Source: Typhlomys cinereus (Eukaryota > Chordata > Mammalia > Rodentia > Platacanthomyidae). Taken from it: DNA of 64,000 nt. A program made the position numbers and the translations under genes. Within the stretch, counting starts at the first letter, position 1. Every line of letters begins with the position of its first letter. Below the pieces are notes generated by a model. That model was given only the letters and a program-made list of their open reading frames with translations, was not told where the DNA came from and ran no database searches. The stretch lies in contig JALPQD010000006.1 in the NCBI GenBank assembly GCA_023101885.1, positions 13,501,585 through 13,565,584 of the forward strand, given 5' to 3'. This document shows, in pieces, positions 36,661-48,790 of the stretch.

Positions 36661-37190
36661 CCATACCTAATTTTTAACTAACAATATTTAGCCTTTAATA
36701 TATTACTAGCTTTCTTCCATAGTAAGTTAATATATCTTGAATATCTCAGGTATGATGTGCATGAAAATTTTTATAAATATGTGAATTATTTGGTGGAAAG
36801 TGTGCACTGTGTATTTCTAGAAAGCCAAGCAGTAGGCTCCCTGATTCCTGGCTTCCATTACTCTGATAAGAGGAGATCCAAGAGACTGTCCCTGTTACTG
36901 TTCAAAAATATAACTGAGAAGAGTGGTGTGTTATTAGCAGCACAATTGGTTTGATAAGGATGTTGTTCACCTTCTAAAAGTTTATTGGGACATTTAGTTT
37001 TCTCAAATGTAATCAACACCTATCATCTGAAAAATTAACCATTTGAGAAAATGCTAAATTGTCTTTTATAAATGTTCCAGCAGACTGACTAATTCCTTTT
37101 GAACTCTCATAGAGTATCAGCCTATGATATGCTCTAGTATCAAGCAATTAAAAAAAAGTGACAGATAAAGGGTCACTCTGTCTGAGAATT
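36661..37190. other. Unannotated AT-rich DNA
   Basis: No feature recognised. Confidence 0.5.
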
Positions 37191-37192
37191 AA

Positions 37193-37693
37193 CTACCAAA
37201 TGGGTCAAAGACCTCAATAATAGACCAGAGACTACAAAAATCCTAGAAGAAAGAATAGAGAATATACTTGAACTGATTAGCCTAGGTCAACATTTTCTGA
37301 ATAGAAACCCAAATACCAGGAAATAAGACCAACATCAGATGTACACAATGAATGAATGACATATCATTATTCCCCTATGAACCAGCAACTCAATGGGAAT
37401 AGCAGGGGCATGTGCTACACAAGTGAAGGCGAACCTCCCTACTTGTGGGTTTACTCACTGACACTAAAGGGCCACTTATACCTACCACAGAGGCCTGTTA
37501 TCTTACTAATACAAGAAACCCAAAGGGAGCCATGTATTTCAATCATGTAGAAAGACATGAGAGCAGAGGGCCAGGATGGATGTGTGAAGATAGGAGAGAT
37601 AGGAAAAGGTGAAGGTGGAAGGGGTGGAAGAGGGGGCATGGACAGAATTCATCATGTTCCTATATCAAAAAATCATTAATAAAAATAAAAAAG
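37193..37693 (+). mobile_element. Old L1 with internal deletion
   Basis: Positions 37193-37330 carry an ORF2 C-terminal segment (reads like KWVKDLNNRPETTKILEER, then ISLGQHFLNRNP), collinear with 5955-6075 of the plus-strand L1. The sequence then jumps straight to an old-type 3' UTR ('accacagaggcctgttatct', purine-rich 37590-37640, 'tcatgttcctatatc') and an A-rich tail. The rest of ORF2 and most of the 3' UTR are missing. Confidence 0.8.
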
Positions 37694-37925
37694 ATAAACT
37701 GATTAGATATATTAAACTCAGAAAACTCCATAGAATTTTGTCAGTTTCAATAATTTACCAACCCATACACTTCTTTATCACTACACAAAAAAAGATTTTA
37801 ATGTTCAAAAAAATCATTGGAGAAGTTTCTCTTCAGAGATGAAAATGTAGATTACAGATTTCCTATGCTGCTTAGATGCAATGAAAACCACATAGTCCTA
37901 AAATATTTTATGTTAATCTTGATAT

Positions 37926-38325
37926 GTGACAGTTAAATTCAGGTGCCAGCATGACAACTGGGAACTGGGTCTTTAGACACGTCTATGAAGAATCATCTAG
38001 TTAAGGTACATCTTAGAGCAATCTTAAACCTAACTGATGTGGCTAAATACAGCCCATCATTTGGTAGAACCATTCTCTGGCAAGGTGCAAAACATGGAGC
38101 AATATCTGGTTAGAATACCTCTCTCTCAGCTGCTCCTGTGGATATGGTGTGAAAAGGTCTATGAGCCCTTACTGGCAACTCTCATAACATAGTGAACTAT
38201 AACCTGAAAGTTAAACTAAAATCCTTTTATTCTCCTAAACGGTTGGAATCATGCATCCAGGGCAGCAATGGAACTAAGTAAAGAGACTGACACATCTGTG
38301 GTATCAGAGAAGTGGAGTGTTCCTG
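37926..38325 (+). mobile_element. Probable MaLR-type LTR
   Basis: The segment 'cagttaaattcaggtgccag' 'catgacaactgggaactggg', followed by 'ctaactgatgtggctaaata' 'cagcccatcatttggtagaa' and 'ccattctctggcaagg', follows the layout of rodent MT/ORR1-type solo LTRs. Boundaries and family are uncertain; no TSD was found. Confidence 0.45.
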
Positions 38326-38364
38326 TCAATCAATCAGGCTAATGTAAGATTAGCACCAAAAGCA

Positions 38365-38365
38365 T

Positions 38366-38428
<63 letters not shown>

Positions 38429-38470
38429 GATAGACAGACAGACAGACATACAGACAGATGATAAATAGGT

Positions 38471-38556
<86 letters not shown>

Positions 38557-38560
38557 CAGA
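38365..38560. repeat. Compound GATA/GACA microsatellite
   Basis: (GATA)n, then mixed GATA/GACA with a short break, then (GACA)n about 38480-38520, then (GATA)n again: 196 bp in all. Long open stretches on the minus strand here are repeat translations (YLSI/CLSV) and not genes. Confidence 0.97.
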
Positions 38561-39039
38561 ATAAGGCAAAGCATGTACCATTGGACCTCCCATGGTTTTC
38601 ATTCTTGATATGCAGAAAAGGAAGTTAAAGTATGACAGTTCTTTAAAATATGATTTCTCTAAGAGAAGAATGACTGCTCACAAATCCCCAAGTCCTTGAA
38701 TAGTCCTGTACTCTAATGAACAACAGAATTACCAGGGAGACCTAAGAACACACATAACCCAGTCTTTCCTTTTGTGACTAAATTATCTTCTGTTTTCACA
38801 AATAAATCCTCAATATTTTAGCAAGGTATGTCTAAGAATTTTCACTCATACATTCTTATTACTGCAAAGTTGGAGAAAGAGAAAAATCAGTCACTTGCAA
38901 CCAGTCTCCCAGCTATATATTACAAATAGTCAACAGCAGGACATCCATCCTGAGCTCCATTACCCTTACATCCATATTCCTTGACTGAAAAATCCTAAGC
39001 ATGTGTATAAACTGGACCTGGAATCACCGGTGACTGACT
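38561..39039. other. Unannotated DNA
   Basis: No feature recognised. Confidence 0.5.
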
Positions 39040-39490
39040 CCTATGCATTACTCATGTTTAAAATTTGTAATAGTCTGCCTGGGTTGTCAATAGGACAACC
39101 TGGAACTAACTAACAGATTAGCCCTCACAACACCTGGAGAGATTATCTGGATTAAGATATTTGCAACACAGAGATCAACCCTAAATCTAGATGGAACCTC
39201 CTAATAGTCTACCAGATAAAAGGAATTACAAGATTGAAGAGGTCTGGGACTCTCTTGCCCTGTGATGGCAAATTCAGAATACCTGCTGCTGTCACAAGAA
39301 CCCAACTTCTTCAACCCTCCAGAAATGAAGTGACATAAGCCGACTACAACTTCTGCTCCCTGCATACCCTCTTCCCACAATGGATTGTATCTACCCTTTG
39401 GAACCATAAGTCAAATAAATCTCCCCTTTCTCCCCATTAAGCTGGTTGAGTGTTGGCTCACAACAGCAGAGAAGTATAATTGTGACTAAG
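39040..39490 (+). mobile_element. Probable rodent LTR (MaLR/ERV type)
   Basis: The 3' part has 'ggaaccataagtcaaataaa' followed by 'tctcccctttctcccc' and 'gttggctcacaacagcagag' 'aagtataattgtgac'. This is the standard order of rodent LTR 3' ends: AATAAA signal, pyrimidine block, then 'cacagcagcagaaaagtaac'. The 5' limit is uncertain. The open stretch on the opposite strand (39201-39407) is not a gene. Confidence 0.55.
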
Positions 39491-40570
39491 TTTAAGCATT
39501 ATTTTCTCTAATCTCTTATTGCCAGCCATTCTATATCTGCTTCTTAATTTTTCTATTGTATGAATATGTTTTTGAAAGAATGTAAGTTTACCAAAATAGC
39601 TACAAATGAAGCAACAGGTAACATAATTCACATAATCATTTTAATAATTTTAAAAATCAAAGTTTCAAATTAGCATGTTAATATTCCACAATTGCAAGGT
39701 GTGGAGGGAAGCAATACTTCTACCTATATTACATTCTTTTAAGAATGACTCCTCGGCTTTCTCTTCCTACCGTCATCTTGATCCTAGTCTAACCATCATT
39801 TATAAGAACCGAAAAAGATAAACTCCTTTTAGAAGCAATATAGGAAAAGCAGAAAAAATATCTGGGCTGGAAAGAGCTGAGTTGAAATTCATCTCACAGT
39901 GATTCTACATACACAAAGATAGAGAGGATCCCTCTGGGTTCAGTGCTGCCCTTTCAATTATGTCCTGTATGCTTAGGCTTGCAGTGAACACTTGACGGAC
40001 ATGTATTTACATATGCATTTTAGTTGTAAAACAATGTCCTAATAATGCTAAATACAGAAATTACATTATTTCATGGTTTAACAGACAAATAACACTAAAT
40101 TTAAGAAAAATAATTGACATACAGTATTTAGAGACCATTATGATTATAACTTATAATGCAGGAAGGTTTTCTGAATGCACTAAATATAAAAATATATTTG
40201 GCATTTCAACATTTGGAGTCACACAAAGAATGAATTTTTCAAGCTCAGCTTTTACCTTTGTAATGCACCTGCGGAGTGGCTTTAAACCCTGGGTTACATA
40301 TTCTTAAGTTCATCATATATAAGGAAAAATGTTACAGGATTCTAAAATTGTAGTAAGAGAGAATGTAACACAATCATATTTATCAAAAACAGCATGGTAT
40401 TAAAGTAACAAGTATTCTATAAACATGGAACAGAATAAACCTTGCCAATTAATAATAATAAGGATGTTATTGTATAAATAGGATCATGAGACTAAATCAT
40501 TTTTTATTTAAGGAGGAGGACCTAAAATCCAATGACTGATATTTATAAGCCAACAAGACACTCAGAGAGG
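39491..40570. other. Unannotated AT-rich DNA
   Basis: No feature recognised. Confidence 0.5.
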
Positions 40571-40574
40571 AAGG

Positions 40575-40740
40575 ACAATTAATGATGAATGTGAAGTTTA
40601 AAGTTTGGGGCTATCACAATGCTGAACAGGTAAGCAAATTCCCTTCTAGAATCTATGGAATGAATGGGGCCCTGCTGAACCTTGCCTGTGTGATTCTGGC
40701 TTCCAGAACTCTGAAAGAATACGAAAGGCAGAATCCAATC
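40575..40740 (+). mobile_element. Possible MLT1-type LTR 3' fragment
   Basis: 'ggggccctgctgaaccttgc' and 'ttctggcttccagaactctg' 'aaagaata' resemble the MLT1 segment that reads 'gccctgctgacaccttga', 'ttctggcctccagaactgtg', 'agagaata'. Short and diverged. Confidence 0.5.
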
Positions 40741-41930
40741 TTGAATTAATATAGGTTATTTAAAAACATAAAATTAATAGTTATAATTTAAAATATCAAA
40801 ATGCATATTGAGGTGAATAACAAATATTTTCTGATGTTATATAATCAATACCAAAGTTAAGCTTGAAATTGCTTAATTGCACATAATTCAACTCAGTCAC
40901 AAGATGAAAAATTACTTATGTTGTCAAAGACTGGTTTCTGGTAGTACACACACCTATTATCTGATCGATAGAAATTTAAATATGATTTCAAATGACAAAT
41001 TTACACAGGCAAAATCAATTTTCTTTTGGCCTGCAGTACATGCTATCTGACACTTGCAGTGACTCTAATAAGTATACATTGCTTTCTTTGGGGCATCAGA
41101 GCAGCATGATTAAAGAGTATACTTGGGCTGTCTCCTGATGCTCAAAGTTAACCATTTCTTAAGGAATACTGAACTCAGTCACCCTATTTATTGCAGAAAT
41201 TTAAGGCATCGTAAAATCATGTCTATCAATTTTCATTTGTATTTTCTATAAATGTAATCAATACCATGCAGTTATAATCAACCAAATCTCAAATTCAGAA
41301 TATTCAAAGTTATCTTTTTGATTTACAGCCAGGACCCAAAGGACAAATCTCTTTTCATATACTTAACAAAAAATTAGAATAACAAATCATCAAAAAGCTC
41401 ACAGGGTTCTAAGAAAATATTTTTTGAAAAGAATAGGTATTCATATATTTTAACTTAAATACTCTCAAAACAATGATGTATAAATGATCAATAAGATATA
41501 GATGACTGACAGATCACAGATAAATAAATAATAACAAAATCCTTATTAAACATTTTATGTTCAAAGTAAAATGGAAGGAATTAAACTTCTGGGAAACTGT
41601 TTGTTTTTAATACACTAACAGGTGTTTGGTAGCTATTAGCAAATGAAATTGCTTCTGTGGTTAATAAATTTTATCCAAACCTTTGATCAAGACACAAAAT
41701 ATTCTGAAGATGGGAATAAACTGTTTGTGTGTCAGAGAAGAATTTATTTAAATTTGAATTACTTTTCTGAAACATTAATCTCCACAAACTTTATAAGTGA
41801 GTAAGATGTAGATGGTGACTGTGCTCACACAAAAGTAAATGGAACATGAATGCAGTCTGATTAATAGACAGAAGACAGTCATTAGATGTGCAAATGGAAG
41901 TAGGATGGCAATGACATCTTTCATCTGAGT
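40741..41930. other. Unannotated AT-rich DNA
   Basis: No feature recognised. Confidence 0.5.
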
Positions 41931-41964
41931 GCTCTGTACACTGTACCTGTAGTGTGCAGATAAA

Positions 41965-42065
41965 AGACTCTATCTACAAGGTCACACAGAGCTTCTGAAT
42001 AGCTCACAGCCAACACATGAGAACCGATGGTTTTAAGACCAGATCTTTCATTCCTAACTCTACAT
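41965..42065 (-). mobile_element. Possible MIR relic
   Basis: 'acaaggtcacacagagcttc' ... 'aagaccagatctttcattcc' resembles minus-strand MIR (aaggtcacacagctag, aacccaggtctgtctgac). Weak. Confidence 0.4.
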
Positions 42066-45000
42066 TGGTTCTAATTTAGAACCATCTTTTTCTTAAAACT
42101 AGCTATGAACTAAACTTTTTCCCCATTTCAATTAAAGCAAAAATTACCTCAAATCAGTATTGTGAGTACCTTAATACATTTAAGATTTCTGTTGTTTTTG
42201 TTAAATGTACTGTTTTATGTGAAGTTACACAGAACATAGTCCTTTTAAGTGTTCCTCAGTTCTTCACAAAAGATTGGCAAAGACAAGGTTCTTCCAAATC
42301 TGGTGAATTGTTTAAAGGATATAACATATACATATAGATGTAAAGTACAGTCTCTATGAAAATATATAATAAATAAGATGTCACAGCACAATTAATAATG
42401 AAGCAGGAAAGGCTAACATTAGGCTTGTTCAAGAAACCATTAATTCTTAAAAGCTGTGCCACTGTCTGCAACTATCAAGTCAACACCTGCCTAATGCAAT
42501 TATATAAGCACTACTTTATTTTTGATAAACTGATCTTTAATAAACTGCAAGATTTCCATCTGAACTCAGTTGCACATGTTACCCATTACCCATAATGTGT
42601 TACCTTTTCTATTCAGTAACTCAATTTATATGTTTTGTGTTTCATTGAAGACCTACATCAACTCTTCCATCTTTCTAGTGTTTTACAGAGATCTTTATTT
42701 CCAGTCAGCATCAGCAACACTTAATGTTTTTTTTCCCAGCAACCATAAATGGGTTACATCAATAGCAATGATTGTCTACAGTATTATCCATAGAAGGATT
42801 CCGAGGATTAAGTTCTGGTTTGGCAAAAAACAAAGTAGGAGCAGATGTGGTTTACTAACAGTAAAAGGGACAAGGGAGGTGTGAATCGTAGAAGAAAACA
42901 ATGCCTTGCTATGTCATATAATCCTATATTATTTGTCTTTAAGCATATATTAAAAGATACCTTTAAACAAGGACCATAGGTCCTTCTCACCCTCTATCTT
43001 TGTTTTAAAGATTAGTCAGTAGCTGAATAAAAGGAAATAATATACTCATAAACTAATTTCATAACATCTCTCATAATATTATCAACATTAGATAATTTTA
43101 GGGGAACTATGTAATATATTGTTTTGATCTTAAGTAAATATTTGACTATTAATACCCAGATTCAAATCAAATATCTGGATACAAATAACATTATAAAGTA
43201 TATACCTGTCAATGTGCATGTGCAACAAGGGTAAGAAAATATTTTGTAAACAGATACCTGAATTTTGAAAATTATAAACACACACCTTTTTATTCCAAAG
43301 CTTATTATTTATGTCCTAAGATTTTAATCCCTCTCTTAGTATACTACACTTTCTTGCACATAGTAAGTGCTGCAGCAACCTATGTCAATTAGTTTAGTTC
43401 TTACATTCATGAACGAGTTCCATTTTACTCTTCCCCCCTGCTAAGGAAGTGTATTCATCATATTCCACAACAGCTCACAGTTTGTTATACATTAACTGCT
43501 CATTCTCTGTGCCAATAAGACTGTGCTGGAACAGCAAATGAATTTGGTATGTTCATTTAAATGATCCTGCAAACCACAGGCTACCCAGTTGTCTAATGAT
43601 AAGAGAGCCCCTAAGCCACCTGATCACCATTATCCTGCCTGATTTTTTTGGACTCTTGGTCAGTCCTGTCAGGATCTGAATACTGAGAAGAATGAGAAAG
43701 GGAAGTATATTTCAGATACAATCCTGCAAAGAGTTTTATTAATTCAGGCACAGTGATGATGTGACTAGGCTGGAAGGGAATGGGACAGATATCTGGAGTG
43801 TTTCAGCTGCTCCAAGACCAATGCTGGTTTTGGCACCTCACTCACTCTAGTGAGTTGCAGAAAAACAAGCAGGTGCTAGCAATCTGAGAGACCACATGCC
43901 AGCTACAGCTGCTTCAAACTGATTCAATTACATCTGCCTGAATAGTCCCAGGATATCAAACCAGTTGAAGGTATCCATAGGTTGCAAAGCAATGTTGTCT
44001 ATCCTGAAGTACAACTGCTCCTGAGATAACTGGTTACAAATCTCATTCATGTAAGTGGCCATCCCAGTGCAAGCATAGCAGAAAATGTGAAGTGTGTATG
44101 ACTTTATTCACACTAAAGTTAAACACTGGTTAGGGAGAACAAGAAAGCATCTTTGAATTTTTATGTTATAAAATGGACAGTTGTTGGAGTCTCAAGGATA
44201 CTTTTAAACAGCCTAATTTTTTGAGAACATTTCCCAAATCATTGGGTACAGCACATTTGCAGAACATGCTCTTGGGATCTGGACTTCGCTCCAAACCTTG
44301 TTTGTACAAAAAGGGGCCAAGCAGCTGGGAAATTCTGGAGTGGAGTGTGTCCTCATTAGTTCCCATCTGCCACCAGAACTCAGCTCATGGCAAGTTTGGC
44401 TAAGTCCTGGTGTACTCAGGTCCAAATGTGGGTCAGTTTTAATTACACTATACAGAATTCAGTGTGCAGCTTTTAAATCCTTATTATACATCACAGAGGA
44501 ATGGGCAGCTCTCCAGCTAATCAATTTTTTAAAAGTACATATATAAAATTTTAAATCGGGCTAGACAGTAGGAAGCAAAAAAAATCTTATAAATGAGTAT
44601 AATGGTTACTTAAGAGAATTATTAGTGAAATTGGGTCATGGGCTAGTTCTGCTTTGAAACTTCAAGCAAGAAACAAAATGTTTTCATTAAGAAGATAGGG
44701 AACTTATACAAGATTCTTTAGTGTGAGTAAGTAATATGGGTGTGGCCAGATTATAGCACACACCTTCAAGAACTGGCTTCCCCATATGCACCAAACTCTT
44801 TTGTCGCTTATCACTCAAGACAGGGATTCTGTAAAAGGAAAAACTAATCAGAACCTCCCTGGAAAAGTAAAATAATAAAGATGAGAGAGGAGAAAGAAGG
44901 GAAGTAGAGAGGGAGACAGAATGAGAGAGAAAAAGAGAAGGGTACAAGATGGAGGGCTACACACTCTAGCAGGAGTTTGAACAAGCATGTGCTAAGTAGC

Positions 45001-45303
45001 TGCCTTCAGGCCTGTCTTGGCCCTCAGTGCCACCCACACAAATGGGGGCCAGAATAAACTCCTGAAATCCATGTTTAGAATCCATCCTGTCTAAAAGCCT
45101 CAACACGGGCAGAACTAAAACACTAAGGTCTCAAAGACATTGGTGGTAAAATATCAGGAGTGAAATCACAGTCAGTGTACTGATTTAGCAATAACACTAT
45201 AACCCATTAGGCATGGCCCCAGAGACAAAACAGAACACAACCTAAGTGCTCAAAATATTTAGGGGACTTTTCACAGAGTTGTGAAAAAGTTCATCTTAAA
45301 AGA
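42066..45303. other. Unannotated DNA
   Basis: About 3.2 kb without recognised genes. Open stretches up to 104 codons (42570-42884) lack domains. Positions 43600-44120 are less AT-rich and contain 'agagttttattaattcagg', compatible with a minus-strand LTR poly-A region, but I could not place a family. Confidence 0.45.
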
Positions 45304-45312
45304 GCAGCATCT

Positions 45313-45633
45313 GGGCTGGAGAGGTGGCTCAGGGGTTAAGCCTCTGCCTTGCAGGCAGAAGGTACCAAGTTCTGATCCTAGGCCCATGTATAGACGCCAG
45401 GCAGAAGCAGGGGCGGCCTGCGTTTCTGGTCCTGGTAGGGCGGAGCCTGTGATTCCCGGGGCAGAGTAAACAAGGAGGTGGAGGCGTCCATGGTGGTTCT
45501 ACACACACACACACACACACATACATACATACACACACACACATACATACACACACACATACATACATACATACATACACATGCACACACATGCACAATT
45601 GAATAAATAAAAAAATAAATTCTTTAAAAAACT
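45313..45633 (+). mobile_element. Young tRNA-derived SINE
   Basis: Full copy: head 'gggctggagaggtggctcag', B-box region 'ggtaccaagttctgatcc' (mutated), CpG-containing body, interrupted CA tail 45501-45595, 'atgcacaattgaataaat' and A-rich end. TSD gcagcatct at 45304-45312 and 45634-45642. The open stretches on the minus strand are repeat translations. Confidence 0.94.
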
Positions 45634-45649
45634 GCAGCATCTAAGTTAA

Positions 45650-45780
45650 GCCTTAAATGCTGACTAGCTATATAACTTTCAACAAATTGGTTATGCTCTC
45701 TGATACTCCAATTATACACTTGTAAAATGAAGAAAAGAAGATCTATTTAACAGTATTGATGGAAGAACTATCAATAAATA
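45650..45780 (+). mobile_element. MIR SINE relic
   Basis: 'ctgactagctatataacttt', 'caacaaattggttatgctct' and 'atacacttgtaaaatgaaga' follow the MIR core order (actagctgtgtgacctt, gggcaagttacttaacctct, cctcatctgtaaaatgg). A young SINE landed just upstream. Confidence 0.62.
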
Positions 45781-45884
45781 TAGTGCAAAATTAAAAATGA
45801 CCTACACATGTTCAGTGTGCGCCAAATTACTCAAATATTAACTGATACTACAACCATTTTGAATTGTGTTATCACACACACACA

Positions 45885-46240
45885 CAAATAGGTTGTATTC
45901 CTAACCTCTAGTACTAAGAAGTGTGAACATATTTAGAGATAGGGAATGAGGTAATGAATTTAAACTGAGGTTGTTAGGATGGATGTTAATACAATATTAC
46001 TCATGTTCTTATACACTAAGACAGTCACATGCAGGAGGAAGGTACTGTGAAGAGACACAAGGAAAGGATATCTTGCAAATAAAAGAGGAAGTTCTCAAAC
46101 ATCCCCTCATGCACAGCATTCAAAAGGAATGAAGCCTGCTCATCAACTTTGACTTGAGACTTCTATACTGTGAGGAAATGAATCTCACCCAGGACACAAT
46201 CTTTTGCAGTACTTTGTTAGTGACATTCCTAACAATGACT
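45885..46240 (+). mobile_element. MLT1-type MaLR LTR
   Basis: The order 'ggttgtattcctaacctcta', 'aagtgtgaacatatttagag' 'atagggaatgaggtaatg', 'aactgaggttgttaggatgg', 'catgttcttatacactaaga' and the end 'agtactttgttagtgacatt' 'cctaac' matches MLT1 LTRs (gtgaatgtgaccttatttgg, aaatagggtctttgcag, tgaggtcattagggtggg, cagtactttgttacggcag). An ancient mammal-wide element. Confidence 0.83.
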
Positions 46241-46599
46241 ATCTATCTAAATAAAAATTCATGAGTCATCAATATTTACCTGATGGATTGTAATCAAAAC
46301 TTTTGTGACTGACAAGAGACCCACTCTTATGGTAAATAACAAACCCTAGTATTTAGATCTCAGTATAGATCAATTAGAATCCCAATGTCCTAGAAGCAAA
46401 CATGAACATGAGAGATAGGACCCATAAATCCTAAAAGCTTTCAATACATTCCAAGATATTGACTGACACAAGACAGTCTCAAATGTCTCTAAATCACATT
46501 GACTCACATCAATACTAGATGCTTTCTTTCTGAACCCAAAACTTCTAATAATTCTAATTCCATTTCCACATGCCCACTGAAAGAATTCAATTATGACTA

Positions 46600-47310
46600 G
46601 AAATGTTCATAAAAGTATTTTCGTAAAACTAGGTTAGAGATAGAATTATTATATATTCCACTAATTCTACTGCTGAATATATACTCAGGAAAAAAACCAA
46701 AGTAGGTTCTCAAAAAAGCTATCTGTATACTTCTGTTAACTCCATAATTACGAAAAACTAAACTACAGAAGAAATACAAAGGTCCATTGTCCAAAGAATA
46801 GTCAGGGCAGCATGTGAATAATCAAACATACAATTGAATAATATTCTGCTTTACAAAAGGAAATTTTGAAATTTATCACAATATGAATGAAACATGGAAC
46901 ACATTAATCTAAGTGAAAGAAGCCAAACATAAAAATACAAATATCACATGACACTACTGGTTTTGATAAGAGTAAACAAGATGACTGAGAGAAAAGCAGA
47001 ATGATGACTTCTAAGGATTGCAGGGAGGGAAGAATGGAGAAGTTTTAATTTTTTTTTCAGTACTATGGGACCCACTCTGGGCTTTGCAGGTTTTCTTCCA
47101 CTAATCAAAATCTCTAAGCCATAGAAGGTGTTATTTTTAAGGCATATCACATTTCAAATTCTTAACAGTTATAGAGATGATTGTTGTGGTGGTTGAATAA
47201 GTATTATTAATATATGTAATTCCGTTGAATTATATACTCCAATGGGCTAAAAAGTTGCATTTTATGTTAGATGCACTGTAGAGTCATAATTTTACAATGG
47301 AGACAAAAAT
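46600..47310 (+). mobile_element. Ancient mammalian L1 (L1M-type) 3' end
   Basis: The segment reads 'aataatattctgctttacaa', 'atgaatgaaacatggaacac', 'ctaagtgaaagaagccaaac', 'gatgacttctaaggattgca' 'gggagggaagaatggag' and 'aattatatactccaatgggc' 'taaaaagttgcattttatg'. This matches the order of old L1 ORF2 ends and 3' UTRs (gtgaaataagccagtcac, gatggttgccaggggctg, gaactgtacacttaaaaatgg). No intact ORF. Confidence 0.83.
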
Positions 47311-48689
47311 TGTAAACTAATAACCATACTAAGAATACATGCTAAGACCCAAGAGAACCACATCAAAATATCTATGCTTACCTATGGTCAGTATGAGCTT
47401 TGAGGATAAAAGTTTCAGATCTTTGAAGACAAGAACTTAGTTTTAATTGTCATGAATCTAACAAGGCTAGGCACTCAGTAACCACACAAAATAAAAGAAG
47501 AGAATAAGTATGGGAGGAGCTATGGAAAGAATAGTAGAAATCACATTTAGGCATGCCATGTTCTCATTAAGTATTCATTTTCTTCCTTTGAGCCTTTAAC
47601 CATGAAATTACAGGGAAATTTTCAATATACCCAAGAATTCTAGGTGTGGCAACTTCTCTCTGAGATTTTCTGCAGTCATTCCTGGTGTTACAGCAGCTAT
47701 GGAGAGCTTTCTCATTCAGGATTAATATTCAGCTCCTATATATTCCTGGCTAATTTCTAGCACTGAGAACAATGAAAGAAATAGGGTATCCTATCACACT
47801 GATAATGAGGGCAAAATGTTGTCAAACTGCTATAAATTTTCCTTAGAATAACTAGTATAAAATAATAAAAGGAAAACTGTCCCCAGATGAAAGAAATTTT
47901 AATACAAAAAAGTATCCACAAATACCATCAATTAGTGAAATCAAAATGTGAGTTTTAGTATGGCATTTCAATGCAGTAGCTGATGCTATTATCTTATTTT
48001 GAGATATGGCCTATTCTAAAAGGATTGGCTTATGTCACACCAGATATACCATTAGGAGTCTTTAAAGCATGTCCCAATTATTCGGTTTTGATTTTACTGT
48101 TGCCTGGTTTTATGTATTTACAGTTGGAACTTAGTGAATATGTGAAACCATAATTATAAATATGTTTGTAGTAAACAGAGTCCATTATTTCTGATTAATA
48201 AAATAAGTACACAATCTTAATTATCCTGATATTACCTTAACTCAAAAAGTCAACATAGGCTTTAATGTTGTATTTTCAGTGAGATGGCTTTAGGAGAGCG
48301 TATGAGATCTTGAAGGCATTAATCATGCAACACAGAGAATTGTTTATCCCACGCACCAAAGAGTTTTCAAAGTGATTAAAAAAATTAACTATCAATGCCT
48401 CAGTCTTTCTTGTGTTTAATAGAGACAGCGAAAGTACTTTGTAACAGTCAGTAAGAAAATAATAAAAGGAAAATATTGGAATTTTAACTTTTGATCTATA
48501 ACAATCAATGGATCAGTTTGAATACAACAATTTCTCATTTTAGTAGCAAGTTTTTATCAGTATCTTCATTTCTATTTATTTAGTTACATGAGGAAAATAA
48601 GTTCATCAAAACTCACTAAAATGAATAAAAAGTATTAGCTTAAGACAATCTTTCTCTATTTCTAATGTAACACAAGAAATGTTTTATTC
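47311..48689. other. Unannotated AT-rich DNA
   Basis: No feature recognised. Confidence 0.5.
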
Positions 48690-48790
48690 ATATATGAATT
48701 CATTCAACATTTGTTGACATAATACTATGTGAAAGGTGTGGTTAAAAAACTACAGAATCCCTATATCTCTCTTTGCATCAATGGTTATTG
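48690..48790 (-). mobile_element. Possible L2 LINE 3' fragment
   Basis: 'gaattcattcaacatttgtt' 'gacataatactatgtgaaag' and 'acagaatccctatatctc' resemble minus-strand L2 3' end sequence (attcaacaaatatttattgag, cctactatgtgccagg). Confidence 0.5.

Noticed and set aside
38365..38560. Regular repeats that might suggest a CRISPR-like array
   Set aside because: The unit is 4 bp with no spacers, and the host is a mammal.
38339..38602. Open stretches rich in YLSI and CLSV repeats
   Set aside because: They are translations of the GATA/GACA microsatellite.
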